A stretch of DNA of 50,883 nucleotides from Variovorax boronicumulans (lineage in GTDB: Bacteria > Pseudomonadota > Gammaproteobacteria > Burkholderiales > Burkholderiaceae_C). The notes below the pieces were generated by a model that was not told where the DNA came from, searched no databases, and saw nothing but the letters and a program-made list of their open reading frames with translations. Below, one piece after another: positions 7,744 through 16,235 of the stretch. How positions within the stretch are numbered: position 1 is the stretch's first letter; every line of letters begins with the position of its first letter. The DNA is taken from NCBI RefSeq assembly GCF_007677875.1, contig NZ_VEDO01000029.1, positions 1-50,883 on the forward strand, given 5' to 3'. Both the position numbers and the translations under genes were made by a program.

Positions 7744-9942
7744 GTGAGACCATGGATCGGACTGGCGGCCGTGCCGCTCGTGTTGCTGGGTTGCGCCAGC
7801 GGTGGCGACGGCCACAAGGACCGGCGCGCCGGGCAGGTGGAGCGTTTCGAGACCGTGTCCAGCACCGACGCCTACAAAGGCGCCACGCCGGCCGGTGCCG
7901 CCGGTCCCTACACCGTGGTCACGGGCATCGTGCACGGCAAGCTCGACCCGACCCACCCCGACAACGCCGGCATCGTCGACCTGGACAAGGCGCCACGCGA
8001 GGCCGATGGCCAGGTGCGCTACACGACCGACGTGGTCATCCTGCGGCCCAAGAACGCGGCCCAGGGCCGGCGCGTGCTGTTCTACGACGTGGTCAACCGT
8101 GGCCGCAAGCTCGGGCAGGGTCTGTTCGTCGGCGGCGGCGCATTGGCCACAGGCGCCGCGCCGGGTGCAGACTATCCCTCGCTGCTGCGCCAGGGCTACA
8201 CCGTGGTCTGGAGCGGCTGGCAGGGCGACCTGGCCCAGTCGGGCAATGGCGCGGCGGCCGACCTCGGCACCGCCTTCCCGACCGCCCGCAACGCAGACGG
8301 CAGCGCCATCACCGGCCTGGTGCGCGAGGAGTACGTGCCCGATTTCGCAGGCGTGCCCAACCTGCCGCTGAACTACCCGCCCGCCTCGCTGACGGACCGC
8401 TCCGAAGTGGTGTTCACGGCACGGCAGACCTACTACAACGCAGCCGGCCAGCAGACCTACGATGCGCCCGCTGCGCCCGTGACCGACTGGGAGTACGTGA
8501 CGAACGCCAACGGCGCGGTGTCGGTGCGCTTCACCGCGCCGGCCAGCGTGCCCGATGCCCAGGGCGGCAGCCAGCCACCGGATGCCGGCACCATCTACAA
8601 CTTCACCTACCGGGCCAGAGACCCCAAGGTGCTGGGCATCGGCTTCGCGGCGGTGCGCGACCTCGTGAGCTTCCTTCGGCACGACGCGTCCGACGCGCAG
8701 GGCAACCCCAATCCCGTGGCCGACCTCAAGGCTGCGCCCTGTGCAGCCGGCAGCAACTGTCCGGCCAATCCTGCGGGCCATTTCGACCTGGCCCTGGGCG
8801 AGGGCCTCTCGCAGTCGGGCCGCTTCCTGCGCGACTTCCTGTACCAGGGCTTCAACAAGGACAGCGCGGGCAAGCCGGTGTTCGACGGGCTGATGGCACT
8901 GATACCGGCCGCGCGTCGCACCTGGATCAACGAGCGCTTCGCTCAGCCGGGCCGCTGGTCCAAGCAGCACGAAGACCATTTCATGGTGGGCGACCAGTTT
9001 CCATTCGCCTACAACGTGACCACCGACCCGGTCAGCGGCGCGACCGACGGTCTGCTGCGCCGCTGCCAGCAGAGCAGCACCTGCCCCAAGATCATGCAGC
9101 TGGACGGCAGCTACGAGTGGTGGGGCGGCCGGGCCTCGCTGGTGGTGACCGATGGCGCGGGCCGCGACCTCGCGCTGCCCGACAACGTGCGCTACTACCT
9201 GGTGCTGGGCACCGGCCACGGCGGCGGCGCCGGCGTGAGCACGGGTGTGTTCACCCAGCCGGCCGCGGGCGCGACCTGCCGCTTCGCCAACAGCCCGGTC
9301 TCCATGGGCCAGACGCAGCGGGCGCTGGTGCCGGCGCTGGAAGCCTGGGTGCTGCGCAACACGCCGCCGCCGCCCTCGAGCCATCCCACCATCGCGGCCG
9401 GCACGGCCGTGGCGCCCACCCCTGCGGCCATGGGCTGGCCCGATCTGTCGGCCATCAGCGTGCCCAACGGCGCCGCCGCCACGCCGCTGGCGCTGTCGGT
9501 GCCGCTGGCGCGCCACAGCCAGCTGTTCGTGACCGACTACCGCGCGCCTGCACCCGCGGTGGACCTGGCCAGGGGCTACGCCGTGCTGGTGCCGCGGGTG
9601 GACGCCAACGGCAACGAGGTCGGTGGCCTGCGCATGCCTGAGCTGGCGGTGCCGCTCGCCACCTACACGGGCTGGAACGTGCGCGGCGCAGGCCATGCGG
9701 CCGGCGAGAGCTGCGCCTCCTCGGGCAGCGCGCTGCCGCTGGCCGTGACGGCCGCCACGCGGGCGGGGGGCGACCCGCGCGCCCCGCTGTCGGCGCTGTA
9801 TGCCGGGCGCGCCGACTACCTGGCCAAGTTCGGTGCCGCGGCCGACGCGCTGGTGGCCGGCGGCTACTACACCGCGCTGGAGGCCGGCAACGCCAAGGCT
9901 GCGGCGGCCGCCGTCTCGGCCGCACTGCTGCCGGCGCCCTGA
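7744..9942 (+). CDS. Lipoprotein alpha/beta-hydrolase-domain protein
   Basis: A 732-aa exported protein. Residues 1-17 form a lipoprotein signal with lipobox VLLGC (acylated Cys17). The enzyme core has a nucleophile elbow GLSQSGRF with Ser356 as the likely nucleophile, and an ELDGSYEWWG-type segment (LDGSYEWW) further on. It resembles the large secreted alpha/beta hydrolase domain family whose members include esterases of unknown substrate. It starts with GTG after GAGGAGA; no in-frame ATG is close. It lies between the LysR regulator and mdcA and shares promoter architecture with mdcA, so release of malonate or another small acid from an ester is a testable idea, not a known function. Confidence 0.75.
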   Translation: MRPWIGLAAVPLVLLGCASGGDGHKDRRAGQVERFETVSSTDAYKGATPAGAAGPYTVVTGIVHGKLDPTHPDNAGIVDLDKAPREADGQVRYTTDVVILRPKNAAQGRRVLFYDVVNRGRKLGQGLFVGGGALATGAAPGADYPSLLRQGYTVVWSGWQGDLAQSGNGAAADLGTAFPTARNADGSAITGLVREEYVPDFAGVPNLPLNYPPASLTDRSEVVFTARQTYYNAAGQQTYDAPAAPVTDWEYVTNANGAVSVRFTAPASVPDAQGGSQPPDAGTIYNFTYRARDPKVLGIGFAAVRDLVSFLRHDASDAQGNPNPVADLKAAPCAAGSNCPANPAGHFDLALGEGLSQSGRFLRDFLYQGFNKDSAGKPVFDGLMALIPAARRTWINERFAQPGRWSKQHEDHFMVGDQFPFAYNVTTDPVSGATDGLLRRCQQSSTCPKIMQLDGSYEWWGGRASLVVTDGAGRDLALPDNVRYYLVLGTGHGGGAGVSTGVFTQPAAGATCRFANSPVSMGQTQRALVPALEAWVLRNTPPPPSSHPTIAAGTAVAPTPAAMGWPDLSAISVPNGAAATPLALSVPLARHSQLFVTDYRAPAPAVDLARGYAVLVPRVDANGNEVGGLRMPELAVPLATYTGWNVRGAGHAAGESCASSGSALPLAVTAATRAGGDPRAPLSALYAGRADYLAKFGAAADALVAGGYYTALEAGNAKAAAAAVSAALLPAP

Positions 9943-9957
9943 GATGGACCGCGCGCC

Positions 9958-10026
9958 GACCGTTCCTCCGTGCGTAACGGTCGCGGTCCGCGCTTGATTG
10001 ATGGGCCGGCGGCGCGCGCGTACCGT
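9958..10026 (+). promoter_or_regulatory. mdcA promoter with LysR-type operator
   Basis: A perfect inverted repeat GACCGTT-N11-AACGGTC (9958-9982) has the T-N11-A form and is centred at 9970. It is followed by -35 TTGATG (9998-10003), 17 bases, and -10 TACCGT (10021-10026). With a start near 10033 the repeat is centred near -63, the classical LysR recognition position. A ribosome site AGGAAGAG precedes the mdcA ATG at 10053. Confidence 0.65.
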
Positions 10027-10052
10027 CGCTCCATCCTGGCAGGAAGAGCTCC

Positions 10053-11735
10053 ATGAAACCCACCGACTGGAACACCCGCGCGCAGCAGCGCACCGCCCGG
10101 CTGGCGCGTGCCGCGCAGGCGCTCGGCCCGCAACTGCGCGGCAAGGTCGTGGCGGCGGACGCCGTCACGCGGCTGCTGCAGGCCGTGCTGGAGCCGGGCG
10201 ACCGCGTCTGCCTGGAAGGCAACAACCAGAAGCAGGCCGACTTTCTGGCCAAGGCCCTGGTGCAGGTCGATCCCGCGCAAGTGCACGACCTGCACATGGT
10301 GCAATCGGTGCTGGCGCTGCCCGAGCACCTGGACGTGTTCGACAACGGCATCGCCAGCCGGCTCGACTTCAGCTTCTCGGGGCCGCAGGGCGCGCGGCTG
10401 GCACGGCTGGCGTCCGGCGGGCGCATCGCCATCGGCGCGATCCACACCTACCTGGAACTGTTCGCGCGTTACTTCGTGGACCTCACACCGCAGGTGGCGC
10501 TGGTGGCCGCGCACGCGGCCGATGCCCAGGGCAACCTGTACACCGGCCCGAACACCGAGGACACGCCGGCCATCGTCGAGGCCACGGCCTTCTCGGGCGG
10601 CATCGTGGTCGCGCAGGTCAACGAACTGGTCGACGGCGCGACGACGACGCTGCCGCGCATCGACATCCCGGCCGACTGGGTCGGCTTCGTGGTGCAGGCG
10701 CCCACGCCCAACTTCATCGAGCCGCTGTTCACGCGCGACCCGGCGCAGATCAGCGAGATCCAGGTGCTGATGGCCATGATGGCGATCAAGGGCATCTACG
10801 CCGAGTACGGCGTGCAGCGGCTCAACCACGGCATCGGCTTCGACACGGCAGCCATCGAGCTGCTGCTGCCCACCTACGGCGAGCAGCTGGGCCTCAAGGG
10901 CAGGATCTGCCGGCACTGGGCGCTGAACCCGCACCCGGCGCTGATCCCGGCCATCGAGGCAGGCTGGGTGCAGTCGGTCCACTCCTTCGGCTCCGAGCTG
11001 GGCATGGAGGATTACATCCGCGCCCGTTCCGATGTGTTCTTCACGGGGCCGGACGGCAGCCTGCGCAGCAACCGCGCCTTCTGCCAGGCGGCCGGCCACT
11101 ACGCCTGCGACCTGTTCATCGGCTCCACGCTGCAGATGGACCTGGAAGGCAACAGCTCCACCGCCACGCTGGGCCGCATCGCGGGCTTCGGCGGCGCGCC
11201 CAACATGGGGGCGGATGCGCGTGGCCGGCGCCATGCCAGCCCGGCCTGGCTGAAGGCCGGGGCGCAGGCGCGCACGGGCCGGCGCGGCGCGGCCGGCGCG
11301 CCGCGCGGACAGAAGCTCGTGGTGCAGATGGTGGAAACCTTCCGCGAGCACATGCAGCCGGCCTTCGTCGACCGCCTGGACGCCTGGACGCTGCAGGAAC
11401 AGGCCGGCATGGCCCTGCCGCCCATCATGGTCTACGGCGAGGACGTGACGCATGTGCTGACCGAGGAAGGCATCGCGAACCTGCTGCTGTGCCGCAGCGA
11501 CGAGGAGCGGGAACAGGCCATCCGCGGCGTGGCCGGCTACACGCCCGTGGGTCTGGGCCGCGACAGGCGCATGGTGGAGAACCTGCGCGACCGCAAGATC
11601 GTCCAGCGTCCGCAGGACTTGGGGCTGGACCCGCGCGAGGCCACGCGCAACCTGCTGGCCGCGCGCAGCATGCGCGACCTGGTGCGCGCATCCGGTGGGC
11701 TGTACCAGCCGCCCAAGCGGTTCCGTAACTGGTAG
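10053..11735 (+). CDS. mdcA: Malonate decarboxylase alpha subunit (acetyl-S-ACP:malonate ACP transferase)
   Basis: CoA-transferase-like subunit that swaps acetyl for malonyl on the acyl-carrier protein MdcC. At 560 aa it is the normal length. Recognisable stretches are DRVCLEGNNQKQADFLAKAL, GPNTEDTPAIVEATAF, HGIGFDTAAIELLLP, and HPALIPAIEAGWV. A basic, low-complexity segment near residues 390-420 (AGAQARTGRRGAAGAPRG) may be a flexible loop. First gene of the mdc operon, 13 bases before mdcC, behind a LysR-type promoter. Confidence 0.96.
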   Translation: MKPTDWNTRAQQRTARLARAAQALGPQLRGKVVAADAVTRLLQAVLEPGDRVCLEGNNQKQADFLAKALVQVDPAQVHDLHMVQSVLALPEHLDVFDNGIASRLDFSFSGPQGARLARLASGGRIAIGAIHTYLELFARYFVDLTPQVALVAAHAADAQGNLYTGPNTEDTPAIVEATAFSGGIVVAQVNELVDGATTTLPRIDIPADWVGFVVQAPTPNFIEPLFTRDPAQISEIQVLMAMMAIKGIYAEYGVQRLNHGIGFDTAAIELLLPTYGEQLGLKGRICRHWALNPHPALIPAIEAGWVQSVHSFGSELGMEDYIRARSDVFFTGPDGSLRSNRAFCQAAGHYACDLFIGSTLQMDLEGNSSTATLGRIAGFGGAPNMGADARGRRHASPAWLKAGAQARTGRRGAAGAPRGQKLVVQMVETFREHMQPAFVDRLDAWTLQEQAGMALPPIMVYGEDVTHVLTEEGIANLLLCRSDEEREQAIRGVAGYTPVGLGRDRRMVENLRDRKIVQRPQDLGLDPREATRNLLAARSMRDLVRASGGLYQPPKRFRNW

Positions 11736-11748
11736 GGAGAGGCACACC

Positions 11749-12081
11749 ATGAGCGACGTTCCTGCAGGCCTCGAAACCCTGGCTTTCTCCTACACCGGCG
11801 GGCGCCCTGCCGGCCCCTTCGCACCCGTGCTGGTCGGCGTGGTCGGCTCGGGCAACCTCGAGGTGCTGCTGGAGGCCACGCCCAACGCCGACTGCAGCGT
11901 GCGCGTGGAAACCTCGGCACGCGGGTTCGCGCCGATCTGGCAGGCTGTGGTGGACGACTTCCACGCGCGGCATGGCCTGGCCGGCGTGCGCGTGTCCATC
12001 AACGACATGGGCGCCACGCCCGCCGTCGTGAGCCTGCGGCTGGACCAGGCCGTGGCCGCCCTGCCCAAGGAGGTTTCATGA
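11749..12081 (+). CDS. mdcC: Malonate decarboxylase acyl carrier protein (delta subunit)
   Basis: Small carrier protein, 110 aa, that holds the 2'-(5''-triphosphoribosyl)-3'-dephospho-CoA arm. The conserved attachment site is VVGSGNLEVLLE, with Ser34 as the expected modified residue. The ATG at 11749 follows GGGAGAGG; starts further upstream would read into mdcA. The stop overlaps the mdcD start as ATGA. The N-terminal region is a little longer than in Klebsiella. Confidence 0.93.
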   Translation: MSDVPAGLETLAFSYTGGRPAGPFAPVLVGVVGSGNLEVLLEATPNADCSVRVETSARGFAPIWQAVVDDFHARHGLAGVRVSINDMGATPAVVSLRLDQAVAALPKEVS

Positions 12082-12983
12082 CCAACTACGCCGAATGCTC
12101 GGCGCGCGAGCGCCTCGCCCTGCTGCTGGACGCCGGCAGCTTCCACGAATGGCTGCCGCCGGCCGAGCGCCTGACCAGCCCGCACCTCGCGCAGCTGGGC
12201 GTGCCCTCGGCCTTCGACGACGGCGTGGCCATCGGCCGTGCCCTGCTCGATGGCCAGCAGGTCTTCGTCGCCGCGCAGGAGGGCGCCTTCATGGGTGGCG
12301 GCGTCGGCGAGGTGCATGGTGCCAAGCTCGTGGGCCTGCTGCGCCGCGCACTGCGCGACCGGCCGGCCGCAGTGCTGCTGCTGGCCGAATCGGGCGGCGT
12401 GCGTCTGCACGAGGCCAACGCCGGGCTGATCGCGGTGTCCGAGGTCATGCGCGCCGTGCTCGACGTGCGTGCCGCCGGCATCCCGGTGGTGGTGCTGATC
12501 GGCGGCGCCAACGGCTGCTTCGGCGGCATGGGCATCGTGGCGCGCTGTGCCGACCGGATTGTCATGAGCGACGTGGGCCGGCTGGCCATGTCCGGGCCCG
12601 AGGTCATCGAGGCCTCGCACGGCGTGGACGAGTACGACGCGCGCGACCGCGCGCTGGTCTGGCGCACGAGCGGCGGCAAGCACCGCTGGCTCACGGGCGA
12701 CTGCGACGTGCTGGTCGAGGACGATGTGGCGGCCTTCCGTGCCGCCGCCATCGCGGCGCTGGGCGCGGCACGTCCCGTGGGCCTGCAGGCCCTGGAAGAC
12801 GAGCATGCGCTGCTCGCCAGGCGGCTGGCCGCCGTGCCCGAAGCGCAATGGAACGACGGCGTGCACGACGACGCCATCCGGCTGTGGGAGCGCCTGGGCG
12901 TGCCCGATGCCCGGCGCGTGCCTGCGCTCGACGTGGCGGCGCTGCTGGCGCTGCGCACCCCGCAGGGCACCATCGTTCCCTGA
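12078..12983 (+). CDS. mdcD: Malonate decarboxylase beta subunit
   Basis: Carboxyltransferase-fold subunit that, with MdcE, decarboxylates malonyl-S-ACP to acetyl-S-ACP and CO2 without biotin. It is 301 aa. Family stretches: EGAFMGGGVGEVHGAKL, LLAESGGVRLHEANAGL, GGANGCFGGMGIVARCAD (oxyanion region) and AMSGPEVIE. A very strong ribosome site (AAGGAGG, 12067-12073) lies inside mdcC. The next gene in the transcript is a Bug receptor instead of mdcE. Confidence 0.96.
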   Translation: MTNYAECSARERLALLLDAGSFHEWLPPAERLTSPHLAQLGVPSAFDDGVAIGRALLDGQQVFVAAQEGAFMGGGVGEVHGAKLVGLLRRALRDRPAAVLLLAESGGVRLHEANAGLIAVSEVMRAVLDVRAAGIPVVVLIGGANGCFGGMGIVARCADRIVMSDVGRLAMSGPEVIEASHGVDEYDARDRALVWRTSGGKHRWLTGDCDVLVEDDVAAFRAAAIAALGAARPVGLQALEDEHALLARRLAAVPEAQWNDGVHDDAIRLWERLGVPDARRVPALDVAALLALRTPQGTIVP

Positions 12984-13008
12984 TTTCACAACGACCGGAG
13001 ACAAGACC

Positions 13009-13995
13009 ATGCACCATTTCCTCGACCGCCGCTGCCTGCTGCGCGCCGGCGCCGCCGGCCTCGCGCTGAGCGCCCTCGGAGCGCGCGCGCAGTCCGGCTG
13101 GCCCACCAAGCCCGTGACGCTCATCGTGCCGTTCCCGGCCGGCGGCGGCACGGACGCCTTCGCGCGGCCGCTGTCGGCCCAGTTCGCCAAGCAGACCGGC
13201 AAGCAGCTCATCGTGGACAACCGCGGCGGCGCCGGCGGCACGCTGGGCGCCACCATCGCCGCGCGCGCCCAGCCCGACGGCTACACGTTGTTCATGGGCG
13301 CCATCCACCATGCCATCGCGCCCGCGGTCTACCCCAAGCTCGACTACGACCTGCAGCGCGACTTCGTGCCGCTGGCGCTGCTGGCCGAGGTGCCGCAGGT
13401 GCTGGTGGTCAACCCCAAGCGCGTGATGGCGCCCGACTTCAAGAGCTTCCTGGCGGAACTCAAGAAAAACCCCGGCAAGCTCAACTACGCCTCGGCCGGC
13501 GGCGGCACCTCGCACCACCTGGCGGGCGAGCTGTTCAAGCTGCAGACGGGCACTTTCATCACCCACATCCCCTACCGCGGCGCGGGGCCGGCGCTGCAGG
13601 ACCTGATCTCGGGCAACGTGGACATGATGTTCGACGGCCTGGGCTCCTCGGCCGCGCACATCAAGGGCGGCCGGATCAAGGCCCTCATGGTGGCCGGCGC
13701 CCAGCGCAATGCTTCGCTGCCGGACGTGCCCTGCGCGGCCGAGCTCGGCCTGCCCGACTACAAGGTGACGACCTGGTACGGCCTGTGGGCCCTGAAGGGC
13801 ACGCCGGCCGAAGCCCAGGCGCGCATGGTCGAGGAGGTCAAGAAGGCCGGTGCGGCCGACGAGATCCGCGCGGTGTGGGCCAGCAACGGCGCCCAGTTCG
13901 GCAACCTGACGCCCGCGCAGTTCGGCGACTACGTGCAGGCCGAGATGGCGCGCTGGGCCGGCGTCGTCAAGGCCGCCAACATCAAGCTCGACTGA
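13009..13995 (+). CDS. Bug/TctC-family periplasmic receptor inside the malonate operon
   Basis: Substrate-binding protein of the tripartite tricarboxylate transporter type, 328 aa. The signal peptide (residues 1-27, RRCLLRAGAAGLALSALGA, cut after ARA) has a twin-arginine look. The Bug pattern is clear: WPTKPVTLIVPFPAGGGTDAF, then GKQLIVDNRGGAGGTLGA, QPDGYTLFMG and a HIPYRGAGPALQDL loop. It lies between mdcD and mdcE, with 25 and 21 bases on each side, so it is an operon member. No TctA/TctB membrane genes and no MdcL/MdcM transporters are in the window. A role in malonate capture or sensing is inferred from position. Confidence 0.9.
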   Translation: MHHFLDRRCLLRAGAAGLALSALGARAQSGWPTKPVTLIVPFPAGGGTDAFARPLSAQFAKQTGKQLIVDNRGGAGGTLGATIAARAQPDGYTLFMGAIHHAIAPAVYPKLDYDLQRDFVPLALLAEVPQVLVVNPKRVMAPDFKSFLAELKKNPGKLNYASAGGGTSHHLAGELFKLQTGTFITHIPYRGAGPALQDLISGNVDMMFDGLGSSAAHIKGGRIKALMVAGAQRNASLPDVPCAAELGLPDYKVTTWYGLWALKGTPAEAQARMVEEVKKAGAADEIRAVWASNGAQFGNLTPAQFGDYVQAEMARWAGVVKAANIKLD

Positions 13996-14016
13996 ACCCT
14001 GCATCTGGAGCCCGCC

Positions 14017-14724
14017 ATGCCGCTCGCCTGGAACGATCTCGCCACCCAACTGTTCGGCCCCGACCATGGCATCCAGGCCGAGGGCGAGTTCCTGCACGGC
14101 ACGGCGTGGTTCGACGGTGCGCCCATGGCCGTGGTCGGCACCACGGGCCACGCGCCCATCGGCGTGGCGCTCGCGCTGGCCCAGGCGCGCGTGGTGCTGG
14201 ACACCATGGCCCGGCATCCGGGGCGGCCGCTGCTGCTGTTGATCGACACCCAGGGCCAGCAGCTGCGCCGGCGCGACGAGTTGCTGGGCATCAACCGCGC
14301 GATGGCGCATCTGGGCATGGCGATCGACCTGGCGCGGCGCCGCGGCCACCGCGTGCTGGGCCTGGTCTACGACCAGGCGCTGTCGGGCGGCTTCATCACC
14401 TCGGGCCTGATCGCCGATGCCTGCTATGCGCTGCCAGAGGCCGAGATCCGCGTGATGCGCATCCCGGCCATGGCGCGCGTGACCAAGCTGCCCGAGGCCA
14501 TGCTGACCGAACTGTCCAAAGCCAATCCGGTGTTCGCGCCCGGCGTGGACAACTACGTGGCCATGGGCGGGGTGCGCGCGCTGTGGCAGGGCGACCTGCG
14601 GGCTGCATTGCGCGCGGCGCTGGCCGAGACGCCGGTGGCGGACCTGCGTGCGCAGGACGGCGCGGCGCGGGGCGGGCGCCAGCTGGCCGCTGCCGTGGTG
14701 CAGAAGGTGCTGGACGCGGCATGA
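14017..14724 (+). CDS. mdcE: Malonate decarboxylase gamma subunit
   Basis: Partner of MdcD in the biotin-independent decarboxylase, 235 aa, crotonase/carboxyltransferase fold. Typical stretches are GHAPIGVALALAQARVVLD, RPLLLLIDTQGQQLRRRDE, and SGGFITSGLIADACYALPEAEIRVM. Ribosome site CTGGAG seven bases before the ATG. It overlaps mdcG as ATGA, so the holoenzyme-assembly genes are coupled to the catalytic ones. Confidence 0.94.
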   Translation: MPLAWNDLATQLFGPDHGIQAEGEFLHGTAWFDGAPMAVVGTTGHAPIGVALALAQARVVLDTMARHPGRPLLLLIDTQGQQLRRRDELLGINRAMAHLGMAIDLARRRGHRVLGLVYDQALSGGFITSGLIADACYALPEAEIRVMRIPAMARVTKLPEAMLTELSKANPVFAPGVDNYVAMGGVRALWQGDLRAALRAALAETPVADLRAQDGAARGGRQLAAAVVQKVLDAA

Positions 14725-15380
14725 CGGCGCTGCACCGCCACCAGCTCGTGCGCCTGACCGGTGCGGGTTGGCAGCGCGTGCTGGAGGGTGCCTGGGACGC
14801 ACAGGCGCAGGACTGTCTTGCGCACTGGGCGCGGCAGCGGCTGCCGCTGGTCGTCACGCGGCAGCGCCCGCAGGCCCGGGGGGGCGTCGGCCTGGGCCTG
14901 CCCGCGCCGCACCGTTGGGAGCGTCGGCGCATCGCGCTGGCCGTGCCGGCGGCGCACATCGCGCGCCATGATGCCTTCCCCCCCGCCTGCGCACTGGCTC
15001 CGCTGCTCAACGCGGTCCAGCGGCGGCCCTGGCGTGCGCTGTGCGGCGGGCTGAACGCCCTCGGCGTCACGGCCCGCGTCTACGGCAGCCACGGCTGGCA
15101 GCTGCTGACCGGCCTGGACCACCTGCGCCCGGGCTCGGACATCGACCTGTGCATCTCCGTCGATGGCCCGACGCAGGCCGACGCCGTGGCCGTGCTGCTG
15201 CAGTCCTGGTCCGACGGGCTGCGGCTCGACGGTGAACTGGTCTTCGCGGGCGACCAGGCCGTCGCCTGGCGCGAATGGCTGGCCTGGCGCGCGGGCCGCA
15301 CGGCCAGGGTGCTGGTCAAGCGGCTGGACGGCGTGGCGCTGGCCGATGCGCCGTTCTGGCTGGCCGAGGAGACGGCATGA
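14721..15380 (+). CDS. mdcG: Malonate decarboxylase holo-ACP synthase (phosphoribosyl-dephospho-CoA transferase)
   Basis: Nucleotidyltransferase that attaches the prosthetic group to Ser34 of MdcC, 219 aa. The metal-binding motif GSDIDL is seen after the YGSHGWQLLTGLDHL segment, as in MdcG/CitX-like enzymes. It overlaps mdcE (ATGA) at the start and mdcB (ATGA) at the end. Confidence 0.93.
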   Translation: MTALHRHQLVRLTGAGWQRVLEGAWDAQAQDCLAHWARQRLPLVVTRQRPQARGGVGLGLPAPHRWERRRIALAVPAAHIARHDAFPPACALAPLLNAVQRRPWRALCGGLNALGVTARVYGSHGWQLLTGLDHLRPGSDIDLCISVDGPTQADAVAVLLQSWSDGLRLDGELVFAGDQAVAWREWLAWRAGRTARVLVKRLDGVALADAPFWLAEETA

Positions 15381-16234
15381 CGGTGGCGGCGCGCCGGTGC
15401 GCCGTGCGGGCCGGCACCACGCCGCAGGCCATCGGCCGCGCGGCCACACTGGCGCTGTACGACGAGCTCGCGCTGAGCCCCAAGCCCGGCCTCGTGACGC
15501 TGGTGGACAACGGCAGCCATGCCGACATGGACGCCCGCAGCTTCGTGCGCAGCCTGTTCGCACTGCGCGGCTACTTTCCGCGCATCGCCGCACTCGGGCA
15601 GGCCGGTGCCGGCTTCGTGGCGCTGGAGCAGTGCGGCATCGCGGCCGAGGCGCGCATGCTGGCGGCCACGGGCGGCGTCAACACGCACCGTGGCGCGGTC
15701 TTCCAGCTCGGCCTGTTGTGCGCTGCGGCCGGTGCCGTGGTGCAGCAGGGTGCGCCGCTGCGTCCCGCGGGCGTGCGCAGCGCCTTGGTCACCCATTGGG
15801 GCGCGGCACTGGCGCTGCGCGCCCAGCGCGCGCCCATGCTGCCCGGTGGCCGGGTGGCGCGGCGCCTGGGCCTGCGCGGCGCCGCGCACGAAGCCGCAGC
15901 CGGCTTTCCGGTGCTGTTCGACACCGCACTGCCCGCGCTGATGGCAGCGCAGGCACGCGGCCTGGCGCCGCCGCTGGCCCGGCTCGACGCGCTGTTCCAT
16001 GTGATCGCCGTGCTCGACGACAGCAACCTCGCGCTGCGCGGTGGCCTCGCGGGCCTGCGCCATGCCCAGGCCGTGGCGCGCGGGTTCCTGGCCGCGGGCG
16101 GGGCGGCGCAGCCTGACGCGCTGGCGCGGGCGGCCGCCATCGGCCGCGAGTTCGTGGCGCGCCGCCTGTCGCCCGGCGGCGCGGCCGACACGCTGGCCGC
16201 GGCCTGCTGGCTGCAGCGGCTGGCCACGCTCTGA
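15377..16234 (+). CDS. mdcB: Triphosphoribosyl-dephospho-CoA synthase
   Basis: Makes the prosthetic-group precursor from ATP and dephospho-CoA, 285 aa, CitG/MdcB family. The signature LSPKPGLVTLVDNGSHADMD lies near residues 32-52, followed by GGVNTHRGAVFQLG and, near the end, DDSNLALRGG. It overlaps mdcG by four bases and ends one base before the mdcH start codon. Confidence 0.94.
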   Translation: MTVAARRCAVRAGTTPQAIGRAATLALYDELALSPKPGLVTLVDNGSHADMDARSFVRSLFALRGYFPRIAALGQAGAGFVALEQCGIAAEARMLAATGGVNTHRGAVFQLGLLCAAAGAVVQQGAPLRPAGVRSALVTHWGAALALRAQRAPMLPGGRVARRLGLRGAAHEAAAGFPVLFDTALPALMAAQARGLAPPLARLDALFHVIAVLDDSNLALRGGLAGLRHAQAVARGFLAAGGAAQPDALARAAAIGREFVARRLSPGGAADTLAAACWLQRLATL

Positions 16235-16235
16235 C

